The notes: generated from the letters alone by a model not told the origin. A DNA stretch of 64,000 nucleotides from Streptomyces sp. NBC_00425 (GCF_036030735.1 NZ_CP107928.1:1798001-1862000); one strand, 5' to 3'; numbered from the stretch's first letter, positions 53,333 to 62,835 are shown. Numbers and translations: made by a program.

Positions 53333-56300
53333 ATGTCCTCGGTAACGCGCCGGTCCATCCTGCGCTCGGCAATAGCCGTGGCGCTCACGCCCACCCTCGG
53401 CTCGGTGCTTCTGCCGGCGTTCGCTCCGGCGGCGTCGGCCGCCGTCTCCTGGACCGCACAGTGGATCTGGGCTCCGTCCAGCTCGACGAACCAGTGGGTG
53501 GCGTTCCGCAAGTCGTTCACTCTGGGCTCCGCGCCGTCGAAGGCGGTGACGCAGATCGCGGCGGACTCCAAGTACTGGCTGTGGGTCAACGGCACGCTCG
53601 TCGTCTTCGACGGCCAGCTCAAGCGCGGCCCCGACCGCACCGGCACCTACTACGACGAGATCGACCTCGCTCCGTACCTCACGAGCGGCCGCAACACCGT
53701 GGCGCTACTGGTGTGGTACTTCGGCAAGCAGGGCTTCTCGCACAGCGACAGCGGCAAGGGCGGTCTGCTGTTCCAGTCCGACATCACCACCGGTTCCACC
53801 ACCACCCGGGTCGTCAGTGACACCAGCTGGAAGCACACCGTCCACCCGGGCTACGCCAACAACACCGGCGGCACCCAGGTCAACTTCCGTCTGCCCGAGT
53901 CGAACGTCTACTACGACGCCCGCAACGCCACCGCCGTGACCGCCTGGGAGTCCGCCGGCTTCGACGACGGCGCGTGGAGCGCCCCCACCGACTTCGGAGC
54001 CGCCGGCGCCGCGCCCTGGAACAATCTCGTCCGGCGGCCCGTCCCGCAGTTCCGGTACTCGGGCCTGAAGTCCTACGGCAACGCGTCCTCCCTGCCGTCC
54101 ACGGGACAGGGCGCCACCGCCATCACGGCCACCTTGCCCTCGAACCTCCAAGTCACGCCGTATCTGAAGGTGGACGCTCCGGCCGGCGCGGTGATCGGCA
54201 TGCAGACCGACCACTACGCGGACGGCGACGGACTGACCGGCCTCACGCGCGGGGCGGAGAACAACGTTCGCGCCACCTACGTCTGCGCGGGCGGGGTCCA
54301 GGAGTTCGAGGCCCTGGCCTGGATGAGCGGCACGGCGGTGAAGTACACGATCCCCGCGGGCGTCACCATCCTGGACCTGAAGTACCGGGAGTCCGGCTAC
54401 GACACCGACTTCGCCGGATCGTTCAGCAGCAGTGAGCCCTTCCTCGACACCCTGTGGGGCAAGGCTGCGCGCACGATGTACGTCAACATGCGCGACAACT
54501 ACATGGACTGCCCCACCCGCGAGCGCGCCCAGTGGTGGGGCGACGTGGTCAACCAGCTCAAGGAGGGCTTCTACACCTTCGACACCCGCTCCCACGCCCT
54601 CGGCGCCAAGGCCATCGCCCAGCTCGCCGCCTGGCAGAAGCCGGGCGGGGTGCTCTACTCGCCGATGCCGTCCACCATCTGGACCGCCGAGCTGCCCGTC
54701 CAGATGCTCGCCTCGGTGTGGGCCTTCGGCACCTACCACCTCTACACCGGCAACTCCGACGCCGTCTCCGGCACCTACCCGTCGGTGAAGGCCTACCTGA
54801 ACCTGTGGAGCCTGGACTCGGCCGGGCTGGTCGGCCACCGCGTCGGGGACTGGGACTGGGAGGACTGGGGCTCCAACATCGACGCCCGCGTCCTGGACAA
54901 CTGCTGGTACTACCTGGCCCTCGGCACGGCCATCACGCTCGCCGGCCTCAGCGGCAACAGCGGCGACATCGCCGCCTGGCAGGCCAAGCGCGACAGCATC
55001 AAGGCCAACTTCGACCGCGTGCTGTGGGACACCTCCAAGAACGAGTACCGCTCACCCGGCTACACCAAGGACACCGACGACCGCGCCAACGGCCTCGCCG
55101 TCGTCGCCGGCCTCGCGCCCGCCTCCCGCCACCGGGGGATCACCGAGGTGCTGCGCACCCACCTCAACGCCAGCCCCTACATGGAGTTCTACGTCCTCGA
55201 GGCGCTCTACCTGATGGGGGCGGCCACCGTCGCCGAGGAACGGATGCGCAACCGCTACGCCGCCCAGGTCGCCGACCCCGCCTGCCACACCCTGTGGGAG
55301 ATATGGGACAAGTCAGGCGGCACCGACAACCATGCCTGGAACGGCGGCCCCCTGTACACCCTGTCCGCCTACGCCGCCGGCGTCCGTCCCACCAAGCCCG
55401 GCTGGGAGACGTACGACGTCATCCCGCAGACCGGCACACTCACGAAGATCAACACGGTCACGCCGACCGTCAAGGGCGACATCCGCTTCGGCATCACGCG
55501 CGACGGCGGCCAGGTCACCCTGACCCTCACCTCACCGGGCGCGACGACCGCGCGGGTGGGCGTCCCGACGTACGGCGGCTCCTCACCGGTCGTCAAGGCC
55601 AACGGGACCACCGTCTTCACGGGCGGCGCCTCCACCGGAAGCGTCCCGGGCCTCGGCTACGCGAGCAAGGACGCCTCGTACGTCTACTTCACCCTCCAGC
55701 CGGGCAGCTGGACGTTCACGGTCACCGGCGCGGGCCGCCTGGACGACCTCGCCCTCGGCCGACCGGTCACCAGCAACAGCAGCCTGGAGAACAGCGACTG
55801 GGGCAAGACCCGGCTCACCGACGGCAAGCTCACCAGCGTGACCGGCGCCAAGGGCTACACCAGCATCGACTTCCCCTCCGCCGACGTCAGCGCGAACCCC
55901 GTATGGGTCGAGATCGACCTCGGCGCCGACACCGACCTCGACGCCGTGCGGCTCTTCCCGCGCACCGACACCCCGGCGGTCGGCGGCGGCACAGCCGGCT
56001 TCCCCGTCGACTTCACGATCCAGACCCGCCCCGACGGATCCGGCGCCTACACCACCGCCCGCACCGTCACGGCCGAGCCCAACCCGGGCGGGCTCGTGCA
56101 GACGTACGGATTCAGGACCACCACCGCCCGTTACGTGCGCCTCCAGGCCACCAAGCTCGGCACCCCGCCCGTCGACGAGACCACCAAGTACCGCCTTCAG
56201 CTCGCGGAACTCACCGTCCCCACCGCCGCGACCACCGTCACCGCCAACTACACGCTGGAGAACGGCGACTGGGGCAAGACACGCGTCCTCGACGGCACCC

Positions 56301-56695
56301 TCACCAGCGTGTCCGGCGCCCAGGGCTTCACCAGCATCGACTTCCCCTCCGCCGACGTCAGCGCGACACCCGTGTGGATCGAGATCGACCTCGGTGCCGA
56401 CCGGGCCGTCGGGTCCGTCACCCTCCACCCCCGTACCGGCACCGGCGCGGTCGGCGGCGGCACCGCGGGCTTCCCCGTCGACTTCACGATCCAGACCCGC
56501 CCTGATGGATCCGGCGCCTACACCACCGCCCGCACGGTCACCGCCGAACCCGACCCGGGCGGTGCCGCTCAGACCTACACCCTCGCTTCCGCCACCGGCC
56601 GCTATCTGCGCCTGACGGCCTCGAAGCTCGGCAAGCCCGCCTCGGACGAGAGCACCAGGCGCCGCCTGCAGCTCGCCGAGATCCGCATCAAGTAG
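53333..56695 (+). CDS. Exported GH78 alpha-L-rhamnosidase with two F5/8-type C domains
   Basis: 1120 residues; GTAGGAG precedes ATG 53333. A Tat signal (TRRSILRSAIAVAL) ends with a likely cut after ASA near residue 36. N-terminal beta-sandwiches (WTAQWIWAP and following) precede the catalytic (alpha/alpha)6 barrel around 340-700, with the GH78 signature DCPTRERAQWWGD containing the acidic catalytic residues. Two tandem discoidin-like carbohydrate-binding modules (about 805-960 and 965-1120) share the segment TSIDFPSADVSA and probably arose by duplication. It releases rhamnose from plant glycosides outside the cell. A terminator follows. Confidence 0.92.
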   Translation: MSSVTRRSILRSAIAVALTPTLGSVLLPAFAPAASAAVSWTAQWIWAPSSSTNQWVAFRKSFTLGSAPSKAVTQIAADSKYWLWVNGTLVVFDGQLKRGPDRTGTYYDEIDLAPYLTSGRNTVALLVWYFGKQGFSHSDSGKGGLLFQSDITTGSTTTRVVSDTSWKHTVHPGYANNTGGTQVNFRLPESNVYYDARNATAVTAWESAGFDDGAWSAPTDFGAAGAAPWNNLVRRPVPQFRYSGLKSYGNASSLPSTGQGATAITATLPSNLQVTPYLKVDAPAGAVIGMQTDHYADGDGLTGLTRGAENNVRATYVCAGGVQEFEALAWMSGTAVKYTIPAGVTILDLKYRESGYDTDFAGSFSSSEPFLDTLWGKAARTMYVNMRDNYMDCPTRERAQWWGDVVNQLKEGFYTFDTRSHALGAKAIAQLAAWQKPGGVLYSPMPSTIWTAELPVQMLASVWAFGTYHLYTGNSDAVSGTYPSVKAYLNLWSLDSAGLVGHRVGDWDWEDWGSNIDARVLDNCWYYLALGTAITLAGLSGNSGDIAAWQAKRDSIKANFDRVLWDTSKNEYRSPGYTKDTDDRANGLAVVAGLAPASRHRGITEVLRTHLNASPYMEFYVLEALYLMGAATVAEERMRNRYAAQVADPACHTLWEIWDKSGGTDNHAWNGGPLYTLSAYAAGVRPTKPGWETYDVIPQTGTLTKINTVTPTVKGDIRFGITRDGGQVTLTLTSPGATTARVGVPTYGGSSPVVKANGTTVFTGGASTGSVPGLGYASKDASYVYFTLQPGSWTFTVTGAGRLDDLALGRPVTSNSSLENSDWGKTRLTDGKLTSVTGAKGYTSIDFPSADVSANPVWVEIDLGADTDLDAVRLFPRTDTPAVGGGTAGFPVDFTIQTRPDGSGAYTTARTVTAEPNPGGLVQTYGFRTTTARYVRLQATKLGTPPVDETTKYRLQLAELTVPTAATTVTANYTLENGDWGKTRVLDGTLTSVSGAQGFTSIDFPSADVSATPVWIEIDLGADRAVGSVTLHPRTGTGAVGGGTAGFPVDFTIQTRPDGSGAYTTARTVTAEPDPGGAAQTYTLASATGRYLRLTASKLGKPASDESTRRRLQLAEIRIK

Positions 56696-56714
56696 CAGGG
56701 ACACCCCGAAACCG

Positions 56715-56750
56715 GCGGCGGTGGGGCCTTCACCACGGCCCCACCGCCGC
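56715..56750 (+). terminator. Strong terminator after the rhamnosidase gene
   Basis: A perfect 14-bp stem (GCGGCGGTGGGGCC / GGCCCCACCGCCGC) with an 8-base loop starts 19 bases after the stop. Confidence 0.85.
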
Positions 56751-56770
56751 GCCCCCAAGAGGGGTCGCAC

Positions 56771-56811
56771 TTGACACGGCACATTTTCGGTAACAGTGTA
56801 TCCATTATGAG
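56771..56811 (+). promoter_or_regulatory. Promoter and TetR-type operator of the catabolic operon
   Basis: A consensus -35 TTGACA (56771-56776) is followed 17 bases later by a weak -10 region (56794-56799). The predicted start site is within a few bases of ATG 56807, so the message may be leaderless. The 21-bp element 56791-56811 matches the one upstream of the TetR gene at 17 of 21 positions (shared AACAnTGTATCCnnTATGAG) and would block RNA polymerase. Confidence 0.6.
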
Positions 56812-57640
56812 TACCTGGTCTGAGCCGCAGCCCGATTCCCGGTTCGTCGCCGCCGGTGGGTCACGGATCCACTACAAACGCGCCGGACGCGGCCCGGCAC
56901 TCGTGCTGCTGCACGGCAGCGCCTCGTCGCTGCAGCACTTCGACCGTGCGGCGGCCCTGCTGTCGCAGTCCTTCGACGTCATCCGCCCCGACCTGCCGGC
57001 GTTCGGCCTCACCGGCCCTCGCCGGGACCGCGACTACCGCGTGCCGACCTACGCCGCGACGATGGCGGCCTTCCTCGAGGCACTGAAAGTGCCGCGCTGC
57101 GCGGTGGCCGGCAATTCGCTGGGCGGCGACATCGCCTGGAACCTCGCGCTGGACCACCCGGAGCGACTGACCGGCCTGGTGCTGGTCAATGCCACCGGGT
57201 ACCCGGACAAGGCGGTACCGGCCGGCATGCACATGACCCGCAACCCGCTGCTGCGCCCCCTGCTGCGGCGCGTGATGCCGCGCGGCGCCGTCGAGCGCGG
57301 TCTGCGCTCGACCGTCGGCCCGCACTCGACGGTCGTGGACGACGCCATGGTGGACCGGGCCCACCAGCTCATGAGCCGGCCCGGAAACCGCTCGGCCTTC
57401 GTCGACTTCTGCAACACCGCCCAGCCCGACCGCTCCGCGCGGATCCCCCGCATCACGGTGCCCACGCTGGTGCTGCGCAGCGCAGGCATCGACGGCCAGC
57501 ACTTCACCCGTGACATCCCCGGCGCCGAGGAGCTCGTACATCCCCACGGCGGTCACCTGCTGCCGGAGGAGGAACCGCAGTGGGTCGCGGACGCGATCGC
57601 ACAGTTCCTCGGCTCCTCCGCCGGCACCCCCACGCCCTGA
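56807..57640 (+). CDS. Alpha/beta hydrolase (MhpC-like) 1
   Basis: 277 residues from ATG 56807; the frame continues upstream to 56771 through the promoter. It has the oxyanion motif LLHGSASS, nucleophile elbow GNSLGGD, and HGGHLL with the catalytic His near the end. MhpC/BphD-type enzymes cleave C-C bonds of ring-fission products, or ester/amide bonds. First gene of a four-gene operon; 17 bases separate it from the next. Confidence 0.88.
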   Translation: MSTWSEPQPDSRFVAAGGSRIHYKRAGRGPALVLLHGSASSLQHFDRAAALLSQSFDVIRPDLPAFGLTGPRRDRDYRVPTYAATMAAFLEALKVPRCAVAGNSLGGDIAWNLALDHPERLTGLVLVNATGYPDKAVPAGMHMTRNPLLRPLLRRVMPRGAVERGLRSTVGPHSTVVDDAMVDRAHQLMSRPGNRSAFVDFCNTAQPDRSARIPRITVPTLVLRSAGIDGQHFTRDIPGAEELVHPHGGHLLPEEEPQWVADAIAQFLGSSAGTPTP

Positions 57641-57657
57641 GACCAGGAGGCCGTTCC

Positions 57658-58563
57658 ATGAAGTACTTCGTCGCGTCGGGCGAGGACCGGCAGCTCACCG
57701 CGGGCTCACGACAGGACCTGCGCGGCAGTTTCATCGCACTGTCCGACGGCGTCACGCACTACGAACTCGCCGGGCCCGAGGACGGCGACGTCGTCGTGAT
57801 GGCCGGCGGACTGACCATCCCGCTGTTCTACTGGGACGGCCTCGTCACCGAGCTGCACGCCCACGGGCTGCGCACCCTGGCCTGCAGCGCGTACGGCCGC
57901 GGCTACTCGGACCGGGTGCGCGCGCGATACGACGAGTCGCTGTTCGCGCGGCAGCTGGCCGAGCTGACGGAGCGGCTCGGTCTGACGGCGCGGCCACTGC
58001 ACCTCGTCGGCACCTCCCTGGGCGCGCTGGTCGCCATGACCTACGCCGCCCGGCATCCCTCGTCGGTGTCCACTCTCACCATCGTCGGACCCGCCGGTCT
58101 CACGACACCGCGGCCGACCTCCCCGCACCGGCTGCTGCGCAGCGACCTGCTGGCCGGCTTCGTCGCCCGGCGGCGTGGCCGCCGGATACTCCAGGGGCAC
58201 CTCGGACACAACGTCCGCGACCCCGAACTGGTCGCGGAACTGACCGAGATGGTCCTCGACGCGTTCCGCTTCGAGGGCTCGCTGTACGCGGTCTTCGACA
58301 CGCTGCAGCACCTCCCGGTCTCCGGCCGCGACGACCTGTTCCGGCAGACGGGTGCCCTCGGCATTCCGACGCTGCTGCTGTGGGGCGACGAGGACCAGGT
58401 CACGCCGATGGCCCACTTCGACACGGCGCGCACGCTGCTGAAGCCCCGGCACCACCAGGTCATTGCCGAATGCGGCCACATGGCTCCCTTCGAACGGCCC
58501 CGCGACGTCGCCGATCAGATCGTTTCGTTCGTGGCCGCACGCACCGAAAGGCTCGACTCATGA
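57658..58563 (+). CDS. Alpha/beta hydrolase 2
   Basis: 301 residues; ATG 57658 is preceded by CAGGAGG. It has nucleophile elbow GTSLGAL, acid in LLLWGDEDQVTPM, and His in ECGHMAPF. The overall pattern is like haloalkane dehalogenase/MhpC-type hydrolases. Its stop overlaps the monooxygenase start (ATGA). The C-terminal third is also present as a degenerate copy at 49797-50109. Confidence 0.88.
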   Translation: MKYFVASGEDRQLTAGSRQDLRGSFIALSDGVTHYELAGPEDGDVVVMAGGLTIPLFYWDGLVTELHAHGLRTLACSAYGRGYSDRVRARYDESLFARQLAELTERLGLTARPLHLVGTSLGALVAMTYAARHPSSVSTLTIVGPAGLTTPRPTSPHRLLRSDLLAGFVARRRGRRILQGHLGHNVRDPELVAELTEMVLDAFRFEGSLYAVFDTLQHLPVSGRDDLFRQTGALGIPTLLLWGDEDQVTPMAHFDTARTLLKPRHHQVIAECGHMAPFERPRDVADQIVSFVAARTERLDS

Positions 58564-60089
58564 ACCGTTCACCCGTCATCGACGTCCTGATCGTCGGCGC
58601 GGGCCCGTCGGGCTCCGCCGTGGCCGTCGACCTCGTACGCCGGGGACTCGACGTACGCATCGTCGACCGGTCCCCGCACGCCTTCGACGGCTCCCGCGCC
58701 AAGGGCGTCCAGCCCCGCAGCCTCGAAGTCCTCGAAGACCTCGGGGCCCTCGACGACGTGCTGGCCGGCGGCAGCACCTACCCCAAGCTCGGCCTCCACG
58801 TGGGACCGCTCGCGATGCCGTGGAAGATGTTCCCCCACAAGGAGGCGACCACGGACGTCCCGTACCCGAACACCTGGCTGATCCCCCAGTTCCGTACGGA
58901 CCGGGCACTGCACGCCCGGCTGAACGAGCTCGGCCGCGAAATCGAGTTCGGCCGCGAACTGACCGGGCTGACGCAGGACGACGAGACCGTCGTCGCCCGG
59001 GTGGCCGACGCGCAGGGCACGGAGGAGATCGTCGCCCGCTACGTCGTGGGCGCGGACGGCGGTTCCAGTGTGGTCCGCAGGCAGCTCGGCGTCGGTTTCG
59101 TCGGGACGACGGACGACAGCGACCGGGTCCTCATCGTCGACGCCTCGGTGAGCGGCCTGGCTCGCGACCGGTGGCACATGTGGCCCCGCCCGGGCGGCAG
59201 ACTCGTCGGCGCCTGCCCGCTCCCCGACAGCGACATGTTCCAGTGGATGATCCGTCTCACGCCGGACGAGGAACCGCCCTCGAAGAAGGACGACATCCTC
59301 CGGCGGATCCACGACCACACCCACGACCGGCGCATTCAACTGCACGAGATCCACTGGACGTCGGTGTTCCGGCCCAACATCCGCCTGGCGCGGAGCTACG
59401 GCCGAGGACGTGTCCTCCTCGCCGGTGACGCCGCGCACGTTCACCCCCCGGCCGGCGCCCAGGGCCTGAACACCGGTATGCAGGACGGTTACAACCTCGG
59501 CTGGAAGCTCGGTCAGGTCCTCGCCGGTGCGGACCAGGCGCTGCTGGACACCTACGAGACGGAGAGGCAGCCGATCGCCGCCGGGGTCCTGGGTCTGTCC
59601 ACGGAGAAGTGGGGCGGCATCGCCAGGCTCGACCCGTCGAGCATGAAGCGGGGCAAGGACGAGCAGCAGCTCGGCCTGACGTACCACGGCGGCCCGCTCG
59701 CCCCCGCCGACGGGATGCGCACCGGGACGCTGCGCGTCGGCGACCGCGCGCCGGACGCGGAGCTCTTCGGCGCCGAGGGGACCGGGACCCGGCTGTTCGA
59801 CGTGTTCCGCGGGCCGCACTTCACCGCGATCGCCTACGGTGCCGGCGCCGCCCGGGACCTCGAACGGCTCGTCTGGCCGACGGCCGGCGCCCGGCTGAAG
59901 CGGCTGACCGTCGGGGCGGCCGCCGACGACGGGCTCGTTCTCTCCGACTCCGGGAACACGCTGCGGCGTGGCTACGGCCTGGCCGGAGACACACTGCTGC
60001 TGATCCGTCCCGACGGCTACATCGGGCACATCGCCACTCGGGACTTCCTCACCACCACACGATCCGCCGCGCGGGCGATGACGCCGTAA
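58560..60089 (+). CDS. FAD-dependent aromatic hydroxylase (PheA/TfdB-type)
   Basis: 509 residues from ATG 58560. The Rossmann motif GAGPSGSAVAVDLVRRG is at 14-30, GADGGSSVVR near 165, and the FAD-ribityl motif GDAAHVHPPAGAQGLNTGMQD near 293-313. A thioredoxin-like C-terminal domain (about 400-500) is typical of phenol hydroxylase-like group A monooxygenases. It probably hydroxylates an aromatic ring with NAD(P)H before the hydrolases act. It is co-translated with hydrolase 2. Confidence 0.9.
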   Translation: MNRSPVIDVLIVGAGPSGSAVAVDLVRRGLDVRIVDRSPHAFDGSRAKGVQPRSLEVLEDLGALDDVLAGGSTYPKLGLHVGPLAMPWKMFPHKEATTDVPYPNTWLIPQFRTDRALHARLNELGREIEFGRELTGLTQDDETVVARVADAQGTEEIVARYVVGADGGSSVVRRQLGVGFVGTTDDSDRVLIVDASVSGLARDRWHMWPRPGGRLVGACPLPDSDMFQWMIRLTPDEEPPSKKDDILRRIHDHTHDRRIQLHEIHWTSVFRPNIRLARSYGRGRVLLAGDAAHVHPPAGAQGLNTGMQDGYNLGWKLGQVLAGADQALLDTYETERQPIAAGVLGLSTEKWGGIARLDPSSMKRGKDEQQLGLTYHGGPLAPADGMRTGTLRVGDRAPDAELFGAEGTGTRLFDVFRGPHFTAIAYGAGAARDLERLVWPTAGARLKRLTVGAAADDGLVLSDSGNTLRRGYGLAGDTLLLIRPDGYIGHIATRDFLTTTRSAARAMTP

Positions 60090-60111
60090 CCCCTGACCAA
60101 GGAGTCGCACC

Positions 60112-60159
60112 ATGTCCCACCAGGGCCACATCCGTTCCGGTTCGGGGGCCACCGTATGA
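60112..60159 (+). CDS. 15-residue ORF coupled to the amidohydrolase
   Basis: AAGGAG (60099-60104) sits 7 bases before ATG 60112; the peptide MSHQGHIRSGSGATV ends in TGA overlapping the amidohydrolase ATG (ATGA). Because no ribosome site precedes that ATG directly, this tiny ORF may deliver ribosomes to the downstream gene. It could also be the remnant of a lost gene. Confidence 0.4.
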   Translation: MSHQGHIRSGSGATV

Positions 60160-61481
60160 GCCGCGTACTGCTGCGCGGGGCGCGGGTCGTCACGATGGCG
60201 CCGGGCCGGCCCGACGCCGAGCACGTCGACGTCCTCGTGGACGCCGACCGTATCTCCGCCGTCGGCGCGGACATCGAGGCGCCGGACGCCGAGGTCGTCG
60301 ACCTCTGCGGCCGTATCGTCATCCCCGGTCTGGTCAACGCCCACCTGCACACCTGGCAGACCGCGTTGCGCTCGGTGGGCGCCGACTGGACCCTGATGGA
60401 GTACCTCACCCGTCTCCACGGTGAGTGCGCCGGGCGCTACACCCCTGCCGACATGCACATCAGCAATCTCGCCGGCGCCCTGAGCCAGATCAACTGCGGT
60501 ACGACCACCGTGGGCGACTGGTGTCACAACGTCCTGTCCCCCGAGCACGCCGACGCGGCCGTCGAGGGTCTGGCCCGGTCCGGTGTCCGCGCCGTCTTCC
60601 TGCACGGCACGCCCTACCGTGCACCGGAGATCCCCCACCCACTCGCCGAGATCGACCGGCTGCTCGACGGGCCTGTGCGCGATCACGCCCTCATCACACT
60701 GGGCATGGCGCTCCAGGGACCGCAGTACTCCTCCGTCGAGACCGCGTCGGCCGATTTCCACGCCGGCGCACAACGCGGTCTCGTCGTCTCGATGCACCAG
60801 AGCGGCGGGGACCCCTCACCCGGCTGGGAAGCCGTGCGCGCCGCCGGCCTGTTCGGCCCGCTGACCAACATCGTGCACGGATCCGGCCTGTCCGAGGACT
60901 GGATCAAGAGGCTCGTCGAAGCGGGTGTCACGTTCACCAGCACCCCGGAGAACGAACTGGGCCAGGGACACGGCACACCCGTCACCGGGTCGCTGCTGCG
61001 CCTGGGCTCGGCGCCCTCCCTGGGGACCGACATCGACACCGCCGTGCCCGGCAAGCTTCTCACCGCGGCCAGGTTCGCCCTGGCCCACCAGCGCAGCCTG
61101 GACCACGCCCACCACCGGCAGACGACCGGCACGCACCTCGACACGCCCTCGGTCACCGCCAAACAGGCACTGGCCTGGGCCACGGTCGAAGGGGCGAGGG
61201 CCCTGGGCCTGGCAGACCAGGTGGGCCGGATCGAGGTGGGCATGCAGGCAGACCTGGTCGCCGTCGACGCCCGGGCCCTCAACCTGTGGCCGGCGCACGA
61301 CCCCGTCGCCACGGTCCTGCACGCCGACATCGCGAACATCGAAGCCGTGATGATCGCCGGCAGGTGGCGCAAACGCGATCACGGACTGCTCGCGTCCGGC
61401 CTCGACGAGGTCAAGGACCGGCTGCGCGAGTCCGGGGAGCGGCTGCTGCGCGGTACGGGGCCCGAAGGCCCCCGGGTCTGA
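60156..61481 (+). CDS. Amidohydrolase of the ATZ/TRZ group
   Basis: 441 residues. Metal site features: NAHLHTW (HxH) at about 61-67, MHQSGG near 211, VHGSGL near 243, and SLGTDID with the catalytic Asp near 288. A C-terminal GLADQVGRIEVGMQADLVAVD block belongs to the beta-sandwich. Members deaminate or hydrolyse amide/N-heterocyclic compounds. With the FAD hydroxylase and hydrolases it suggests degradation of an aromatic or N-heterocyclic compound; the substrate cannot be named. Confidence 0.88.
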   Translation: MSRVLLRGARVVTMAPGRPDAEHVDVLVDADRISAVGADIEAPDAEVVDLCGRIVIPGLVNAHLHTWQTALRSVGADWTLMEYLTRLHGECAGRYTPADMHISNLAGALSQINCGTTTVGDWCHNVLSPEHADAAVEGLARSGVRAVFLHGTPYRAPEIPHPLAEIDRLLDGPVRDHALITLGMALQGPQYSSVETASADFHAGAQRGLVVSMHQSGGDPSPGWEAVRAAGLFGPLTNIVHGSGLSEDWIKRLVEAGVTFTSTPENELGQGHGTPVTGSLLRLGSAPSLGTDIDTAVPGKLLTAARFALAHQRSLDHAHHRQTTGTHLDTPSVTAKQALAWATVEGARALGLADQVGRIEVGMQADLVAVDARALNLWPAHDPVATVLHADIANIEAVMIAGRWRKRDHGLLASGLDEVKDRLRESGERLLRGTGPEGPRV

Positions 61482-61537
61482 CAGCGCTCACGGCGCGGTG
61501 CCGAAGCGGGGGTGAGACCGGCGGCAAGGGAGGTGAG

Positions 61538-61560
61538 GCTCACGGGCCAGGGCCGTGAGC
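61538..61560. terminator. Terminator between convergent genes
   Basis: GCTCACGG and CCGTGAGC form an 8-bp stem with a 7-base loop between the amidohydrolase and TetR stops. Confidence 0.6.
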
Positions 61561-61586
61561 TGGGCTGCTGCCCGTCGCCCGCCGAG

Positions 61587-62285
61587 TCAGATGTCGTCAC
61601 GCAGGCGGGCCAGCCCGCTGAGAAGAAGCTCGAGACCGAAGGAGAACTCGTCCTCGATCGGAACGGGCATCGACCCGGCCACCGCCACGGTTGCCGGGAA
61701 CAGCTCCGGATCCACGCTGCGAAAGTCGGCGGACAGCGCCGCGTCGTCGCTTCCCGCCCCGCCGTGCCCGCCGGCCTGCATGGCGAATCCGAGGACGTAG
61801 CGGGCGAGGGTCGCGTAGGCGTGCGCCGCCACTCGCGGCGGGAAGCCGCTGTCGAGCAACACCGCGATACAGCGCTCCCGCAGCGCCATCGCGTTGGGCC
61901 CCAAGGGAATCTGCTCGACCATCAGGCGCGCCGCGTTCCGGTGCCGGGCCAGGGCGTCGAACATCGCGTGCGCGACCGCCCCCAGCGCCTGCTGCCAGCC
62001 CATCGAGCGGAGCTCGGCGCTGTTCGGTTCCACGCCGGCGAACATGCGGTCCACGACATGGGCGATCAGGACCGCCCGGTTGTCGAAGTGCCGGTACAGC
62101 GTCGCCGTGCCCGAGCCCAGGCGTTGTGCCAGCGTCCGCATCGAGAGAGCGTCGGAGCCCTCCTCGTCCACGATCTTCAGTGCGGTGGCGACGATCCGCT
62201 CCAACGGCACGGGCGGTCGCCCCGGTGAACGCCGAGCAGGTGCGCTCGCCCTCATAGGGTCAGCAGCCGCCACGAAACACCTCAC
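61587..62285 (-). CDS. TetR-family regulator
   Basis: 232 residues; GTG 62285 is preceded by GAGGGG, with an ATG 30 bases inside as an alternative. The HTH (RIVATALKIVDEEGSDALSMRTLAQRLG, ATLYRHFDNRAVLI) is followed by a TetR_C-type ligand domain (ARHRNAARLMVEQIP, ARYVLGFAMQAGG). It is convergent with the catabolic operon and has a copy of the operon's operator-like motif 25 bases upstream, so it is likely its repressor. Confidence 0.9.
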   Translation of the reverse strand: MRCFVAAADPMRASAPARRSPGRPPVPLERIVATALKIVDEEGSDALSMRTLAQRLGSGTATLYRHFDNRAVLIAHVVDRMFAGVEPNSAELRSMGWQQALGAVAHAMFDALARHRNAARLMVEQIPLGPNAMALRERCIAVLLDSGFPPRVAAHAYATLARYVLGFAMQAGGHGGAGSDDAALSADFRSVDPELFPATVAVAGSMPVPIEDEFSFGLELLLSGLARLRDDI

Positions 62286-62309
62286 CCAGTCCCCTCAGCA
62301 CCATAACAG

Positions 62310-62330
62310 CAACACTGTATCCGATATGAG
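62310..62330. promoter_or_regulatory. TetR operator candidate (own promoter)
   Basis: This 21-bp element shares 17 bases with 56791-56811. It contains ACA-n-TGT and TATC-C-GATA half-site symmetry and lies just upstream of the tetR start. Confidence 0.6.
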
Positions 62331-62403
62331 GACCGCCGATCGGGGCACCCCCCGGTCGCCGCGGCGGCCGGCCGGCCGTCAGCCGTGTCAACAACGCTGC
62401 GGC

Positions 62404-62835
62404 TCAATACACCTGGTCCGCGGCGTGCGGGCCCGTCTTGCCCGTGAAGGGAAAGAGCGGGTATCCCTCCGTGCAGTCCCCCTCCGGTGGATGATACGGC
62501 CAGCCCATCCCGAAACGGTACAGAAGCGTCAGCGTGACGACTGTTCCGAGCAGGGCGAGACACATGGTGGCCCGGCCGCCGGGGAGAGGCCGCCTTCGCA
62601 GTGCGAGTTGGGTCAGCAGCACCAACAGGGTCATGCAGAGCCACACCGCCGGCATCATCATCTGCAGCCCGATGTTGTTGCTGGAGTCGTTCCCGAGCGG
62701 GCAGTCCGCCCACGATCGCACCGTCCACACCGTGCCGCCGTACACGCCGACCGCAGACAGGACAGGAGCCGACGCATACCAGCCGCAACCCGGCGCGGAG
62801 ACGGGCGGCCTGTCCTGCGTCCGCGAAACGAGCAT
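62404..62835 (-). CDS. Small membrane protein of unknown function
   Basis: 143 residues from ATG 62835, with GGGGAGG upstream. Three hydrophobic segments (about 23-43, 65-84 and 96-113) predict an integral membrane protein. Two Cys residues in the loops (WADCPLG, GDCTEGY) could form an outside disulphide. I recognise no family. A leftover frame start at 62856 is unlikely. Confidence 0.65.
   Translation of the reverse strand: MLVSRTQDRPPVSAPGCGWYASAPVLSAVGVYGGTVWTVRSWADCPLGNDSSNNIGLQMMMPAVWLCMTLLVLLTQLALRRRPLPGGRATMCLALLGTVVTLTLLYRFGMGWPYHPPEGDCTEGYPLFPFTGKTGPHAADQVY

Noticed and set aside
53185..53820. Separate gene before the rhamnosidase
   Set aside because: It overlaps the rhamnosidase in another frame and its later part is Arg/His-rich shadow; only the operator-like site in this region is worth keeping.
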